Shown here: piece after piece, positions 12,172 to 23,980 of the stretch
Position numbering within the stretch: position 1 is the first letter of the stretch
How the letters are laid out: each line of letters opens with the position of its first letter
Position numbers and translations under genes: made by a program
Notes under the pieces: generated by a model
The model's database searches: none
Told to the model about the DNA's origin: nothing
The model's input: the letters and a program-made list of their open reading frames with translations, nothing else
Source of the DNA: Raphanus sativus
Taxonomy: Eukaryota > Streptophyta > Magnoliopsida > Brassicales > Brassicaceae
NCBI RefSeq assembly: GCF_000801105.2
Contig: NC_079517.1
Coordinates: 21,709,579-21,773,578, forward strand
Length of the DNA: 64,000 bases
Direction of reading: 5' to 3'

Positions 12172-12670
12172 TGAGATGTTTTCCTTTATTCCAAAATATA
12201 TCTCAACTCTCCACTCGATCCCAGATCCTGATGCATCATTCCTTGATCTCCCTTTATTTCCCCATAATCCTCCCCTTTATCTTCCACACTGCCGCTCGGA
12301 TCGAAAAGTGATCCCCTTTCCAAATTTCCGATTCGAATCGAAATCGGATCTGTTCCGTTTCCTGTCGTAATCCTTGAACTTTCCATCGAATCGAGATTGT
12401 GAAACAATTCCCGGATCCCACCGATCAGAAACCATGAGACCCTAGTTTCTCAGACAAATCGCCATCGTAATCGCCGGGGAGAAGAGAGCGTTTTTTATAA
12501 ATATTATGAAGATATTTTGATAAATTTCAATATCCAAAATATTTAAAATCTTATAAAGAAATATTATTAAAAATTAGTGATTTATAGGAAAATAATCTCA
12601 GTCATATTATAGTCATATATTTAAAAGATACCACTCTCAATTGGTCAAGTTTTATTTTGGTTAACAAGGA

Positions 12671-12671
<1 letters not shown>

Positions 12672-12722
<51 letters not shown>
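12672..12722. repeat. (AT)n microsatellite followed by poly(T)
   Basis: About 18 AT dinucleotides run directly into about 15 T residues. On the minus strand this would be a poly(A) tail after AT repeats, so a retroposon tail is possible, but no body was recognised. Confidence 0.9.
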
Positions 12723-12805
12723 CAACACAAGCATCTCATTAACTTATAATGATGCCATCTCATTATACAATTCTGTCATCTCTTTAACCACTGAAAGTGA
12801 ACAAT

Positions 12806-12968
12806 AAACCTCATTATGTTATTAATGAATACATGAAATTTCCATGGTGATAACATCTGAACCTCTTTATGTTATTAACTGCTTCATGTAATTTCGATGT
12901 TGATAACCATTTGAAACCTTTTATGTTATTAACTACTACATGGAACTTAGATAGTGACAACCATTTTG
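12806..12968. repeat. Minisatellite, three copies of 54 bp
   Basis: Three head-to-tail copies with period 54 start at 12,806, 12,860 and 12,914. Each has the core TTATGTTATTAA and ends with a GATAACCATTTG-like stretch. Copies differ at several positions, so the array is not fresh. Confidence 0.75.
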
Positions 12969-12983
12969 TTTTCAACAAATATA

Positions 12984-13020
12984 CTAGATCTCGACCCGCA
13001 CAACCGTGCGGATGATTATT
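12984..13020 (-). mobile_element. Helitron 3' terminus (orphan)
   Basis: Read on the minus strand: a hairpin CCGCAC-GGTT-GTGCGG, eight bases, then CTAG followed by T. This is the hallmark of a Helitron 3' end (short GC hairpin a few bases before CTRR, inserted before T). The body should lie to the right; its 5' end was not located, perhaps because the copia element at 13,876 split it. Confidence 0.65.
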
Positions 13021-13875
13021 TTCATTTTATAAGTGTAATTATCTAGTTTACATTAGTGATATATAATTTTAGTATTTACCAAATTATTAATAGTTTTATA
13101 GCATTTTCAATATAACAATTTTATAGCTTGCATGAAGTAATTTATTTATTTTTGTTTCAAAGTATTAGTGATATCTCTCTTATTAAAACATGAACACTAA
13201 TTAAAATATTACATTTTTTGATATTTACGATAAAATCCATTCAAAAATATTAACTTAGATATTAATTCCTTAAAAATATACTTGTATTTTAGGTTTTGAT
13301 CATACATATATGTTAATCAAATTATTTGTATGATTTTAATATATGACTGAATAAATGTAATTTATGCTAATGACAAAAACTGGTATAATATCTATTGCAT
13401 TTTCAAAATTGTATAAGATAAAGGATAAAAAACAATCACATTAATGAATATTATATGAATATGGTTTATATAAAATAAACTTGATTATATTTTTAGATAA
13501 CTTAATTTAGATAACTTAATTTAGATAAGTTTATTTATATAAACCAATTTGTATACGACCTGAAGACCCGAATAATTCAATTGCAGTGAATCACCAGTCA
13601 AATGTTAGTATGGTAACATTAAAGCTTCACAGATAGGCGTCAAATTATTTATAATAGTGAGTTTTTTACATCTAACTGTGAGGCTTTAATGTTAGCACGT
13701 GAAATGTTTGTATGCTTAGAATAAATCATAGCGTTAAATATTAGTATGGTAAATTCGTAGTACATCTATTAATCAGAAAATATAATTGAATTTGTAGATG
13801 TTGTAATCTTAGTTATATCCTGTACAACCCTAAAATATCTCTAGCTATCAATATAATTAATAAATTGTTTTTACT
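13021..13875. other. AT-rich DNA, one MITE-like inverted repeat
   Basis: No gene recognised. Near 13,610-13,697 an imperfect inverted repeat (TAACATTAAAGC...CACAG with CTGTGA..GCTTTAATGTTA) encloses about 50 bases. A small tandem repeat GATAACTTAATTTA lies at about 13,496. Confidence 0.5.
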
Positions 13876-14193
13876 TGAATGTTCTTGCTGAGAGACTAGG
13901 TTAAAATCGTGTGTATCATTGAAAAACCCTAGCAGCTCTTATATAATGAGCTCTGGTCGGTTACATAAGATAAGGATAGATCAGAACTAAATGATTTGGA
14001 CATATCCATATCATTAGTCGATTACAAAGTGATCATTATCCTAAAATATAATTAAATAAATCATAAGATAAACATGAGAAATAGATAAACATGAAAACCG
14101 AGTAAACTAGATAAGTATGATTTGGTTAAGGCTGGTCTAACCAAACCATGTCAATCTCGGATATGGGCATTCCAAACCAGCCGGTTTACAACA
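13876..14193 (-). repeat. 3' LTR of the copia element (318 bp)
   Basis: Matches the right-hand LTR over nearly its whole length, beginning TGAATGTTCTTGCTGAG and ending GGTTTACAACA on the plus strand. It lacks about 56 bases that the other LTR has just after GCTGAG. The LTR pair differs by only a few substitutions besides. Confidence 0.9.
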
Positions 14194-14265
14194 CTCCCCA
14201 TGAATACCATAGCCATCTAGAGTTTGTAATGCGTTTGGTGTACTGCCTCATTAAAACCTTACTAA

Positions 14266-14882
14266 GGGGCTGACTGGTTTTCCCGCTACCACCCGCAAAC
14301 GCAGCTTTTGCGGTTCATAGCGGTTGTTGGCGTTTCGAAACAATCACAGAAAACGCTACAAATCGCTTCAAACCGCTCCGAACCTCTTAAAATCAAAAGC
14401 TGGTTCCAGCTAGCGTTTGCGGTTGCGGGCGGTTGCGGGAGGGTAAATTTTTTAAAAAAAAAACAGAATAAATAAAAATAATACTAAAATATCCAATAAA
14501 AATTTTCAATTGAAATAATAGAAATTGTAAAATGTATTCATATTATATTTCAATTTATATTATAAAAAGTCAAAACTAAAATATTTTCTATAAATTTTTT
14601 AAAAATGAATAATATGATTTTATAAATATAAATTTTATATTTATCATATTATTATGATTTTAATATTTTTTATAATTACATAAATGTAAATATTGTTAAA
14701 TTATTATTTAACAGATGTTGCGTTTGGTAGTTTACCAGTCATAAGAGTCCCGCAAACGCAACAATTTCTAACAGCTGTACCAGTCGTACAAATCTCTAGA
14801 AAACCCTTAAAACCGCAACCATCCGCACCCGCAAACTCCCGCAACCGCAACCGCAACCGCTGCGGTTACACCAGTCAGGCCC
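14266..14882. mobile_element. PIF/Harbinger-like MITE (617 bp)
   Basis: Terminal inverted repeats GGGGCTGACTGG and CCAGTCAGGCCC are flanked by the direct 3-bp duplication TAA (14,263-14,265 and 14,883-14,885), typical for PIF/Harbinger. The ends carry arrays of GCGGTTGCGG / CCGCAACCGC units (for example near 14,845-14,860), while the middle is about 80% AT with no reading frame of note. It sits in the 3' untranslated part of the copia element and is younger than that insertion. Confidence 0.75.
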
Positions 14883-14952
14883 TAAGTAAAACCAGTGGGA
14901 CAAACCATAGTGAAGGAAAAAGAGTACAGCCGCATTACTCCCCCTGATGTAA

Positions 14953-17900
14953 TCATCCCTGAAGATCCTTCAGAGAACGCATACCAATCTGATGCATGAG
15001 CTTCCTGAGTGTGCAAGTTGGTAATGCCTTAGTGAAGAGGTCGGCTGAGTTCTCACTGGACTTGACTTGGAGTACCTTGACCTCTCCTTCTTTCTGTAAG
15101 TCGTGGGTGAAGAAGAACTTGGGGAGAACATGCTTAGTCTTATCACCCTTGATGTATCCATCCTTGAGCTGAGCTATGCAGGCTGCGTTGTCTTCATAAA
15201 GGATGGTCGGTTCATCCTTGCCTTCTGTGATCCCACATGCTGCTCGGACATGATGTGTCATAAGTCTCAACCAGACACACTCCCTGCTTGCTTCATGGAT
15301 TGCCAATATCTCAGAGTGGTTAGATGATGTTGCTGCTATCGTCTGCTTGACTGACCTCCATGAAATGGCAGTGCCTCCGTATGTGAAAACATAACCAGTT
15401 TGAGACTTAGCACAATGTGGATCAGATAGGTAACCTGCATCAGCAAAACCAATCAAATCTTCTTTGTTTTGGTTAGCATAAAATAATCCCACATCCTTGG
15501 TTCCTTGTAGATATCTCAGGATGTGTTTGATCCCGTCCCAATGCCTCATGGTCGGACATGAGCTGAATCTGGACAGTAGACTCACAGCAAAGCATATGTC
15601 AGGCGCCAATGGCACTGAGGTAAGGGAACTCGGGACCTAGGACTTCTTCATCCTCTCCCTTTGGCCGGAATGGATCAGTTTCAAGACCAAGGGATCTTAC
15701 AACCATAGGACTGCTAAGTGGATGACACTTATCCATATTAAATCTTTTAAGAACCTTTTCTGTATAGGTCTTTTGGTGTACAAGGATTCCATCCTTTAGA
15801 TGTTCAATCTGTAGTCCTAGACAAAATTTTGTCCTTCCCAAATCCTTCATTTCAAATTCTTTCTTGAGATACTCTACTGTTTGGGAAATTTCTTTGGTTG
15901 TTCCGAGTATGTTCAGGTCATCAACATACACAGCTATGATCACATAGCCTTTGTCCGATTTCTTAATGAATATACATGGGCATATTTGATCATTCTTATA
16001 GCCTTCTTTTAGTAAGTACTCACTCAATCTATTGTACCACATTCAACCTGATTGTTTCAATCCATATAATGCTTTATCTAATTTGATGCAATGTTGTTCT
16101 CGAGAACCTTTAGCATTCTTAGGTAGTTCAATACCTTCTGGTACTTTCATGTATATATCATTATCTAGTGGTCCATAAAGATATGCGGTTACTACATCCA
16201 TTAACCGTAAATCCAAATTTTCTCTTATGGCCAGACTTATCAGGAATCTAAATGTTGTTGCATCCACCACGGGAGAATAAGTCTCCTCATAATCGATTCC
16301 TGGTCTCTGTGAGAATCCTTGTGCAACGAGTCGAGCCTTGTATCTCACGACTTCTCCATTCTTATTTCTCTTCCTCACAAAAACCCATTTGTACCCCGCT
16401 GGTTTTATATCATTTGGTGTTCGGAGTATAGGACCGAAGACACCTCTCTTCTTAAAAGAGTTTAACTCCACGTTTATGGCTTCTTTCCACTTAAGCCAAT
16501 CTTTTCTCTGCATGCATTCATATATGGACGTGGGTTCTAGATCCTCATCATTTCCTATGATCTCAAATGCTACCTTGTATGCAAAAATATCATCCATGTC
16601 GACATGTTTTCTGTTCCATTGTTTTCCAGACATGATATAGTTAGTAGAGATCTCTTCATTGTCCGGAGGTTCAGAACCCTGAGTCTTAGCGTCCCAAGTC
16701 TCACTAGGTCCCTTACCGCCCGTACCAATGGTCATGTCTTCGGATGCTGGTACGTCCGGATCGTGTCCGGGCGTTGGTCCGCCCATGTCCCGAAGCCTTG
16801 GGACGGATGGCTCAACCACTTTGACCAGATCCTTCTCCCCCTCAACCACGGTTGGTTTAGCACTCCTTTTACTTATACGAGGGGTTTTATCCTTGGAACC
16901 AATTGGTCTACCACGTTTCATACGTGCCTTAGACTCTGTAGCAACTTGGTTTTGTCCCTTTTGGACTTCAATTCTTATTGGTGCATTTGCTGCTGGTATA
17001 TATGACTTGGTCATTCTATTTGGGTCAGTAAAGGAATCTGGCAATTTATTAGCTAGCTCTTGTAGATGTATAATCTTTTGAACCTCAAGATCACATGCTT
17101 GAGTTCGAGGATCTTGCCATGCTTGGGATGTATGATTCCATGTTATTTCTTTTACCAGCTTGTTATTATTTTCTCCTAATGTTGGATACTCGGATTCCAC
17201 AAAATGACAATCCACATACCTGGCCTTAAACAAATCACCCGTGGTTGGCTCAAGATATTTTATCATTGAAGGAGACTCATATCCAACATATATTCCCATC
17301 CTTCTCTGTGCTCCCATCTTTGTTCTTTGTGGTGGAGCTATTGGATAGTAAACAGCACATCCAAATGTTTTAAGATGGGAGATGTCTGGCTCTCGACCCA
17401 ATAGGAGTTGGGATGGTGAATACCTATGCTCACTAGATGGTCTGATGCGTACTAACTCTGCAGCATGCAATACTGCATGTCCCCAAGCTGTGGTCGGCAG
17501 ATTGCTTTTCATGAGTAAGGGTCTAGCTATCATCTGAATCCTTTTAATAAAAGACTCGGCTAGACCATTCTGTGTATGGACATGTGCAACGGAGTGTTCA
17601 ACTGTCACCCCCATGGACATACAGTAGTCATAAAAAGCTTGGGAAGTAAATTCACCAGCATTATCAAGACGTATAGTCTTCAAAGGAAAGTCTGGAAAGT
17701 GTGCTCTTAATCTGATGATCTGAGGCAGCAACCTAGCCAAGGCTAGATTCCGAGTAGACAATAAACATACATGGGACCATCTTGTGGACGCATCAATGAG
17801 TACCATGAAGTACCTAAATGTCCCACTAGGTGGGTGTATTGGTCCACAAATGTCACCTTGTATTCTTTCCAGAAAACCTATAGTTTCCTTAGTCACTTTT

Positions 17901-18483
17901 ATTGCTGATGGTCGGATTTGGAGTTTCCCTTGTGCACAAGGAACACACGTATGGACCTTAGGGATAACTTGTCTGCCCTTCAGGCTATGACCATTAGAAT
18001 TTTGAATGAGTTTACGCATCATAGATGTCCCGGGATGCCCAACCGGTCATGCCGCAAATTGAAGTTTTCTTTTATCTCTTTGCTTATCATAGCATTAGTT
18101 TCTGCTACACTGATCTTGGCATAGTAAAGACCAGTAGCTATAGCTGGTATAGTTTCCAAGACCCTTTTATGATCCTGGCCGAGTTCATATATATTCAAGA
18201 ACTCTTTGGCTCCTTCTCCAACAGTCTCAATGTGAAGACCATTCTTTCGAATGTCTTTAAAGCTCAAAAGGCTTTTATTAGAATCTGGAGAATACAATGC
18301 TTCATCTATTTCTAGATGTGTTCCATTTGGTAACAGAATATAAGCTTGGCCGTGGCCCTTTATCAATGATGATATACCAGCTATTGTATTAACATTTGCA
18401 TCTTTCATTGTTAGATCAACAAAGAATTTCTTATCTTTTAAGATTGTGTGGCTTGATCCACTGTCGACCACAAGTGTATCCAT
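14953..18483 (-). pseudogene. copia pol: protease, integrase, RT, RNase H (multiple lesions)
   Basis: The first frame starts in the protease (LVVDSGSSHTI) and carries the pre-integrase region up to HDRLG. Near 18,030 the frame changes. The integrase core follows, with GDICGP, RLDNAGEF and AESFIKRIQ holding the D, D and E, then the copia-type RT (WVFVRKRNKNGEVVRYKARL, QGFSQRPGIDYEETYSPV). An in-frame TGA at 16,043-16,045 interrupts right after ALYGLKQSG. The same frame continues with the catalytic AVYVDDLNILG. A second frame change at about 15,605 removes a few residues before the copia RNase H (FADAGYLSDPH, TSSNHSEILAI, YEDNAACI), which ends at TGA. The element made reverse transcriptase and integrase for its own spread; it can no longer do so. 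Confidence 0.9.
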
Positions 18484-18675
18484 ACTTCTTTTTTATTCTA
18501 AACAATAAAATATAATCTGAATCATTCATATTATTATTAAAAATATAAAAAAATAAAAACAAAGTTCAATCATGAAAATAAAATCATGAAACACAGAATG
18601 CAAAAGCTCTTAAGAAAAATAAAAATAAAACCTAAAACACCAAAGCATTCAAACACAAATCGTTTGATGCATCTT

Positions 18676-19725
18676 TTAATCAACTTGGTCATTTTTCAGA
18701 ATGTCTGAAGTCTCATAGTCCATGAGATCATCCTTGTCATGATCAAAGTCTTCCTCGCCATCCTTGTACACCATGTGAGCCTCCGGGTTCTTGCCTTTGA
18801 TGCTCTCTTGGTAGAGATCAACCAGATGCTTAGGGGTTCGATAGTTCTTTTCCCAATGGTTAGATACTCCGCACCTATGACACACTGAGTTTCCTGAATT
18901 CTGTGGTCGAGAAGTCGACCCACTGCCTCTGCCTCTACCACGCCCATTGTTGAACTGGTTTGGGCGCTCATAAGGGTTGTAACGCCCTCTCCCATAGCCA
19001 CCACGTCCACGTCCTCGCCACTGACCTCCACGGCCGCGACCTCTTCCAAATGAGGAACCGCGACCCCTTTGGTCATGTTGGACATGGTTAGCTTCGGAGT
19101 TGTTCTTAGTTTCTTTTGAGGCATGATGTGCATCAGGAACAGGTTTGGTTCCGGGTGGTCTCAGGTCATTATTCTTCATAAGCAACTCATTATTCTGTTC
19201 TGCAAGCAATAGGCAAGCTATGAGGGCACTGTAGGTCTTGAACCCTTTCTGCCTATATTGTTGCTGAAGCAACAAATTGCTTGATGACATTGTTTGGTAA
19301 GTCTTTTCCAATAGCTGCTTATCATTTATTTTCTCGCCACATAGTCTCATCTTTGAGACTATCCTAAACAAGGCTGAGTTATATTCATTCACAGACTTAA
19401 AGTCTTGAATCCTGAGATGAGTCCATTCATAAATGGCTTCCGGAAGAATCACAGTCTTTTGGTGATCATATCTCGATTTTAACTCTTTCCATAACTCGTA
19501 TGGATTGTTCACTGTGAGATATTGAGCTTTCAAGCTCTCCTCAATGTGATGGCGAATCATCATGAGGGCTTTAGCATTGTCTTTCTTACTTGATTAATTT
19601 CCTTCAACAATACACTCCTCTAGGCCTTTGGCTCCGAGAGAGATTTCAATGTCTAAAGCCCAGTGCAAGTAGTTATCACCCTTTACACTTAGGGGTTCAA
19701 AATTCAAGTTTGCAATGTTTGGCAT
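18676..19725 (-). pseudogene. copia gag with early stop
   Basis: The ATG at 19,725 opens MPNIANLNFEPLSVKGDNYL, the typical start of copia gag proteins. An in-frame TAA at 19,594-19,596 truncates it after 43 residues. Beyond it the frame continues through the gag (UBN2-like) domain (LWKELKSRYDHQK, WTHLRIQDFKSVNEYNSAL), an Arg/Gly-rich stretch of about 60 residues and a knuckle CHRCGVSNHW. The third Cys of the usual CCHC knuckle is replaced (KNYRTPKH), another sign of decay. About 190 bp of AT-rich DNA separate its end from the protease frame. Confidence 0.85.
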
Positions 19726-19961
19726 CTGAAATAAATTTTCAAGTTTTGTTTTAGGTCTTATAAGGTCTTATAAAAATATATATATCATGCTTCGTCCATA
19801 TAAAATCAGAGAGTTCGATTTCCCTAGATCATTAATTTCTATGTTCAATTTCAAGCAATCAATTATCATAGAAACCGGTTCATAAAATTTGTAAAAATAT
19901 GTATGATATGGACGAGTGCAAAGGTCTAGTCATTCCCATGGAAAGCATCATCGACCCATGC

Positions 19962-20032
19962 GGTTTGTGTGGACAACTCTTGTAATATATACAAGCTCAT
20001 CATCTATAAGAGGTACATGTACCACACAAACC
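19962..20032 (-). other. Nested inverted repeats in the copia leader
   Basis: GGTTTGTGTGG at 19,962-19,972 pairs perfectly with CCACACAAACC at 20,022-20,032. Inside the loop CTTGTA and TACAAG form a second small stem. The location between the 5' LTR and gag is where packaging or dimer signals of retroelement RNA would lie; that role is inference. Confidence 0.6.
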
Positions 20033-20703
20033 GAACCATGCAAAGCCATGCAAGAGATTTCATGTTTTATAAGGGGTTTAAGAATTTTATTCTTTTAGTT
20101 TCACATCGATTTGGCTTAGGGTTTTGCAAACTGATTTTGGTTTGATGCTTTTAACAATCGGATAAGGATTTATAAATTTTCCTAGTCAAGCATGTATTAG
20201 GTTTATCAATCGGATATGTATTATATCATAATCCGATTTGGTTTAGGAAAAGGTTTAGGGTTTTAAGTAAATTTTAATCTCATAAGGTTTTAGGGTTTGT
20301 TCATTTAACAGATTTAATACCATAGTACTAGCAACCTAATGATCCGATTTTAACAAGCGATAGCAATGGTGGTTTCTAGTTCAAATCGTAAACCTCAAGT
20401 TCAAGTCTAGCAATCGGTTTCTAGTTCTCAAAAACTAAACCGAGTAACAACAAACAAATAAAAGAAGTTTTAGAGTTTGGTTACTTACCTTTTAACTTGA
20501 TCGATGTGCTCCTTGGATTTCCTTTTTTGAATCCTTAAATAAATCAATCAAACAAAGAAACTCAAGTATGTTAGTTTTGAGATCAAACTGCAATCGATAT
20601 CAAAGTAACAAAAGAAAGAGATTGGCGGCTTAGGGTTTGGTTTGATGTCGATGAGGTTGTCTTGTAGCTCGTAGATCAGTCGTGCTGATAACGTGTTTTA
20701 ACG

Positions 20704-21077
20704 TGAATGTTTTTGCTGAGGTTTGATCGATTTAAGCTGCTGGAAAGTTGGTGTTGCCGTGTGGCTTTAGAGAGAGAGAGACAAGGTTAAAATCGTGTGT
20801 ATCATTGAAAACCCTAGCATCTCTTATATAATGAGCTCTGGTCGGTTACATAAGATAAGGATAGATCGAACTAAATGATTTGGACATATCCATATCATTA
20901 GTCGATTACAAAGTGATCATTATCCTAAAACATAATTAAATAAATCATAAGATAAACATGAGAAATAGATAAACATGAAAACCGAGTAAACTAGATAAGT
21001 ATGATTTGGTTAAGGCTGGTCTAACCAAACCATGTCAATCTCGGATATGGGCATTCCAAACCAGCCGGTTTACAACA
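20704..21077 (-). repeat. 5' LTR of the copia element (374 bp)
   Basis: Longer partner of the 13,876 LTR, with the same TGAATG start and TTTACAACA end on the plus strand. Between GCTGAG and ACAAGGTT it has about 56 extra bases including a short AG repeat. On the minus strand the DNA just inside reads CACGTTATCAGCACGAC, a leader sequence often seen in plant copia elements. Confidence 0.9.
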
Positions 21078-21390
21078 TAAATAAAAACATTAACTATTGT
21101 ATAGTTAGAAAAATAAAAAGAAGAACTAAAAATAATTAGTTAATGAAAGAGTCCAAACAATAATGATCTTGATCTTCTCGTAACAAAACGGTAGGTTAGA
21201 GAAAATTTAGTTAACAGATTTTTAATAAGTACGATAAAATATAATTAGTGATTAATAGTGCAAACCGCTTAATATATTTTAATGGGTCGTATATTATAAT
21301 ATACTAACCGGTATGTGAAGGTAAAGCTGGTTTGGTATTTAGCCGCCAGATAATTATTTCTACAATGTGGAATGGTAATCATCATCAGAA
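21078..21390. other. AT-rich DNA without recognised features
   Basis: No coding potential or repeat was recognised between the copia LTR and the Helitron-like 5' end. Confidence 0.5.
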
Positions 21391-21560
21391 CTATACTAAA
21401 AGGAGCAAATAGAGCTCTCTGATGATGTCCATGTCAGCATAAAAAATCGTCCAATCAAAGACTCTGTTTTAAACACGTCATACTGGCTTTCCGAATGGGC
21501 TTTGATCACACTTTCGTATGAGCTTTTTGTGATTTGTTTTGGGCTCATGTTATTATTCAG
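21391..21560 (+). mobile_element. Helitron-like 5' terminus
   Basis: TATACTAAAAGGAGCAAATAG followed by GATGTCCATGTCAGCA and GGGCTTTGATCACAC resembles the 5' ends of Arabidopsis/Brassica Helitrons, which start TCTATACTA... and carry ACGTCAGCA-like motifs. The first two bases are AC rather than TC, so the exact end is degraded. No matching 3' hairpin and CTAG was found before the copia LTR at 23,981. Confidence 0.5.
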
Positions 21561-23980
21561 CCCATCTCATCAAGATGCCAGATCTGCGCCTCCAGTCGTC
21601 GATAGTCTCCACCCCCGTCTCTTCCACTTCCTCTTCTCCAACGTCTACGTTTCCCCCATTACATTCTTTATCAATGATGCTGTTAAGGCTATTCTTCAAT
21701 GTTGTGATCCATCTCCTCTTCATAATTCTCTTATATAAAGCTCTATTTTTAAGCTGAATCCATCATCCTAAATAAAAAAAAAACTAATCTGCAAAAACTT
21801 TAACCATGGCAAAGATTGGATGAAAAGAATGCCATCAATCTATTTTTATTTTTTAAGATGCTAAAAGGGAACATTGAAAGGTGTTTCAGCTCGTGGCAGG
21901 ACACAAACAATATTAGCTCTTGCATCAAAGACGAAGCTGACCTCATGATTTCTTCAGATTTTCATCCTAATCCAAACCTTTTTTTTGAGAATTGTTATTT
22001 CCTTTTTAGATTGTTTGATTGTAGATATATTTTTGCAGGATGAGATTGTGATGGAAGTCAATGATCGATTTGCTAACACCACTGTGAGTGTTTTACATCC
22101 ATCATCGTATCTGCATCTTGATGGATTCAGAGCTATTTTCCCTTTTAGATGAATAGACTAATGCTTATAGTTCCTAAAGTTTGACCATTCTTTTTCTGTG
22201 TGTGTTTCAGTGTTTGTATGTTCATGTTGAGAGTTTAAGTATCTCCTCGGTGTAAAACCATTAAGTGCCATGGCATCTCTGAAGCTTGAGAAGAATTGAC
22301 ACTAGAAGTGCTTGGTCTCAGTTCACCAGTATTGGATGGATAGTAGGTAAATCTTAGCTTCCATTATCTATGTCTTTATTTCACTGTTTTGAAACATGGA
22401 ATACTGACTCTATTACAGGTCAAATCTCCATTTTCGTGGTCAGAAGTTAGGGAGTTTAGATAAAGAAAGATGCTTCACAACATGGTAATATTCCTACAGG
22501 AATATGAACTAGAGGTCAAAGGTCTACTCTGGGTTTTGGATTTTTTTCTTTCACATTGATGATAATATTGTATTGTTTTCGTCAGATCACGAAGCATGAA
22601 TACTAACTATTGGGTTCTACAGGGTTCTTATATAGAAGTTAGACGACGTGGTGTTATGTGCTCTGCGGTATCACGACACACATGCATTTGCATGTATGGT
22701 TCAATTGATTTCCACTGGGTGAGCTACAATTCTTTCATTCTTTCGTTTATTGAAGTGCCCCTTGCTTTATTAACAAATGGTAAACTTTGCTCCATTTGTC
22801 TTACATCACCACCAAATGGAAGTTTCTGGACGGTGTGCTCCAAGATTTGTTATCTTTGCAGGGTATAGGTAATATGCAGGTTTTGGAGGAACTAATGGAG
22901 TATTTTGATGGCGACCTCGCCGTTACAAGATCTCTTGCCTCTTGGAGACTTTTCAGTAAAAAAGGTGAACGCTCTTTGTCGTTCCTGATCACAGATCCGG
23001 ATATTCTGCATAAGATGAGTAATTGATTATGAGATGGGAAGTGATGACAATCCGGTATGCTGCTACATTCGCCATGCCAATTCTCAGGAGACACGGTGAC
23101 CCAAGAAGGTGTGTGATAGAACTTGAAGGGAAGCATGAAGGCTTGAGTTGCTCTGCTTTACTCTGTCATCACCAACTCCTCACAGTAGAAGAATAATAAT
23201 TTGTGTTTCTTATGAATCTCGAGCCTGGTTGGTTATATGCGATTACTTTTGTATATATTTGTTTGGTTGAGGTTCCATTGTTTATTTTGATGGAGAGTTT
23301 TAATAAAATTTGTATTTTCAATTCATGAATGTGTTCTTAGTTTATTATCTTATCTTTTTTGTTGAAACAGCTTCTCAGACTTGAGATCAAGCTATTGTTT
23401 TACTATATCCATGTTGTATTTTGGAGATTCACTATGATTTTAAGCTCTGTTTAATTATTCAGTTTATGTTATTCTTACGAATTAGAAAGAATTAGCTCAA
23501 AGGTTTGAACAAGTAAAGTCTCTGGATCTGCATCATACATAATTTTTAAGCATTTGAGTGTTCTCTCATGGCTTAGTTGTAGAGACTGAAAGAAAAACTT
23601 TGACCATTTGGTATTTGTAATTTTGTGGAGTAGCACCATGTTCGTGCTTTTTATAGCTTTGCCTTTATTTTTTGCTACTCATGACTGGGAAATATCACAT
23701 TACAGTATTGTGCAGGTATCTAGCAGGTTTCTATTCTGAAACATTGTGTATTTGGGACTACCAGACACATGTTGGTGAATAATTTTTTTAATTTAATCTG
23801 TTTTCTTATGCACATGGTAACCAAACGTTCAACTGAAATATTATTTTCTTTATGTCTTCTATGAGGTTTCACAGACTTCTCATAGATTTGTAGGGTGCTT
23901 TAATGATTCATAGACCTTACTATAATCTAGATCATGTGCTTGATAATCCCTAGGTGATTGCAAAGTCTTTCGAGGTGCCG
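21561..23980 (+). other. Unidentified DNA with weak exon-like segments
   Basis: Several short plus-strand open stretches are bounded by plausible AG/GT sites, for example GIGNMQVLEELMEYFDGDLA at 22,862-22,920 and DEIVMEVNDRFANTT at 22,041-22,084. They do not join into a recognised protein. They could be gene fragments carried by the Helitron whose 5' end lies at 21,391. From about 23,200 the sequence is plain AT-rich DNA. Confidence 0.3.

Larger units (their letters stand above)
7393..12497 (-). mobile_element. L1-like LINE, near full length
   Basis: A 5.1-kb non-LTR retrotransposon read on the minus strand. It contains a 5' leader with short ORFs, a Trp-rich ORF, a long ORF2 with endonuclease, reverse transcriptase, zinc-binding region and RNase H, and a 15-base poly(A) tail (T run at 7,393-7,407) after GGTCGAC. 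The 5' end near 12,497 is set by the change from GC-richer leader (CTTCTCCCCGGCGATTACG) to AT-rich flank. No convincing target-site duplication was found. One frameshift in ORF2 makes it inactive as read. Confidence 0.85.
13876..21077 (-). mobile_element. Ty1/copia retrotransposon, decayed, two LTRs
   Basis: Two direct LTRs bracket a minus-strand gag-protease-integrase-RT-RNase H order, the copia arrangement. Adjacent to the 3' LTR is a purine tract ending ATGGGGAG. Coding lesions (one early stop, two frame changes, one internal TGA) show it is dead. A MITE is inserted between RNase H and the 3' LTR. The bases flanking the two LTRs (TTACT and TAAAT) do not match, so the target duplication is lost or the element was rearranged. 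Confidence 0.9.

Noticed and set aside
12709..12722. Poly(T) as the tail of another LINE
   Set aside because: No LINE-like body or terminal motif could be recognised next to it.
14266..14882. hAT-type MITE
   Set aside because: The flanking duplication is TAA, three bases, not the 8 bp of hAT elements; PIF/Harbinger fits better.
16604..17081. Plus-strand ORFs opposite the copia integrase/RT
   Set aside because: Shadow frames of a clearly coding minus strand.
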